Shown here: piece after piece, positions 40,148 to 40,408 of the stretch | Layout: the number at the start of each line of letters is the position of its first letter | Numbering within the stretch: position 1 is the first letter of the stretch | Origin: Pseudomonas guariconensis | GTDB taxonomy: Bacteria > Pseudomonadota > Gammaproteobacteria > Pseudomonadales > Pseudomonadaceae | Length of the DNA: 40,408 nucleotides | Direction of reading: 5' to 3' | Assembly: GCF_024127895.1 (NCBI RefSeq) | Contig: NZ_JAMYBK010000037.1 | Span: forward strand, 1 to 40,408 | Made by a program: the position numbers and the translations under genes | The notes under the pieces: model-generated | Told to the model about the DNA's origin: nothing | What the model saw: the letters and a program-made list of their open reading frames with translations, nothing else | Databases searched by the model: none

Positions 40148-40408
40148 CGCGCGAAAAGGCTGGCCCCAACATCACCGGTGCATGGCAAGGGCTACGCCCT
40201 TGTTCGCGGGCAAGCCCGCTCCCACGGGCCCCTGCAAACCACATTACTTGTGATCGACTCGACCACTCTGTAGGAGCCGGCTTGCCGGCGATTGGGCCAG
40301 CCCTGACACCACCGACATATGGCAAGGGCTACGCCCTTGTTCGCGGGCAAGCCCGCTCCCACGGGCCCCTGCAAACCACATTACTTGTGATCGACTCGAC
40401 CACTCTGT
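40148..40408. repeat. Tandem composite REP element (two 90-bp identical copies, 137-bp period)
   Basis: The 90 bp from 40182 to 40271 recur without change at 40319-40408, a period of 137 bp; the second copy runs to the window edge and may continue. Each copy contains the arms AAGGGC and GCCCTT around the REP GCGGGC-AA-GCCCGC and ends in ACTTGTGATCGACTCGACC. Between them lies a second palindrome type, GCCGGC-TT-GCCGGC. An inverse copy is at 19279-19426. It follows the last gene's stop directly. Confidence 0.88.

Noticed and set aside
40182..40408. Possible CRISPR-like direct repeats
   Set aside because: Only two 90-bp copies are seen, with internal palindromes of REP type, and no short regular spacers or cas genes.

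Overview
The window reads as chromosomal DNA of a fluorescent Pseudomonas, most likely of the P. putida group. GC content is high and uniform, the intergenic repeats are of the Pseudomonas REP type (GCGGGC-TT-GCCCGC and GCCGGC-TT-GCCGGC), and several gene blocks match known Pseudomonas loci. I recognise about 34 protein genes and no rRNA, tRNA, CRISPR array, insertion sequence or phage gene. All identifications come from reading translations and motifs; no database was searched.

Region 1 (1-3771) holds the end of a chemotaxis receptor, then a P1-family (DmpA-type) aminopeptidase with an amino-acid permease in one operon, divergent from a LuxR-type regulator. Region 2 (3774-18285) is the main accessory block. 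It has a LysR regulator, a tripartite tricarboxylate-type transporter (tctCBA), and two rightward gene sets: MFS, COG3618 amidohydrolase, PdxA-like dehydrogenase and OprD-type porin; then MFS, enolase-superfamily acid-sugar dehydratase, FAH-fold AraD1 protein and 2-oxoglutarate semialdehyde dehydrogenase. The gene order resembles, from memory, PA2210-PA2217 of P. aeruginosa PAO1, linked to L-lyxonate catabolism. The last three enzymes can take a pentonate to 2-oxoglutarate; the role of the amidohydrolase/PdxA pair is not obvious.

Region 3 (18291-20115 and 27706-32246) holds molybdenum-cofactor and molybdo-enzyme genes: a LysR regulator, moaB, moaA with a bestrophin-like channel, and an FdhF/YdeP-type oxidoreductase. 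It is split by Region 4 (20127-27647), a complete trans-4-hydroxy-L-proline pathway: permease, 2-epimerase, D-hydroxyproline dehydrogenase, deaminase, semialdehyde dehydrogenase and a divergent PAS-AraC regulator. Both catabolic blocks end in 2-oxoglutarate semialdehyde and each carries its own dehydrogenase.

Region 5 (32311-40147) is mostly housekeeping: an Lrp regulator with a divergent trans-sulfuration PLP enzyme, a YdcH-like protein, a CHMI-like isomerase, RNase D, YcgL, a D-2-hydroxyacid dehydrogenase, a nitroreductase, YcgN, and an exported protein resembling a degenerate M61/M1 metallopeptidase. The window ends in a tandemly duplicated REP element.

The most notable non-coding signals are a matched pair of operators (CGATAACC-N35-GGTTATCG) in front of both transporter-led gene sets of Region 2, and a 15-bp identity upstream of moaB and of the fdhF-like gene, more than 10 kb apart, which suggests that the split molybdo-enzyme genes are still co-regulated.
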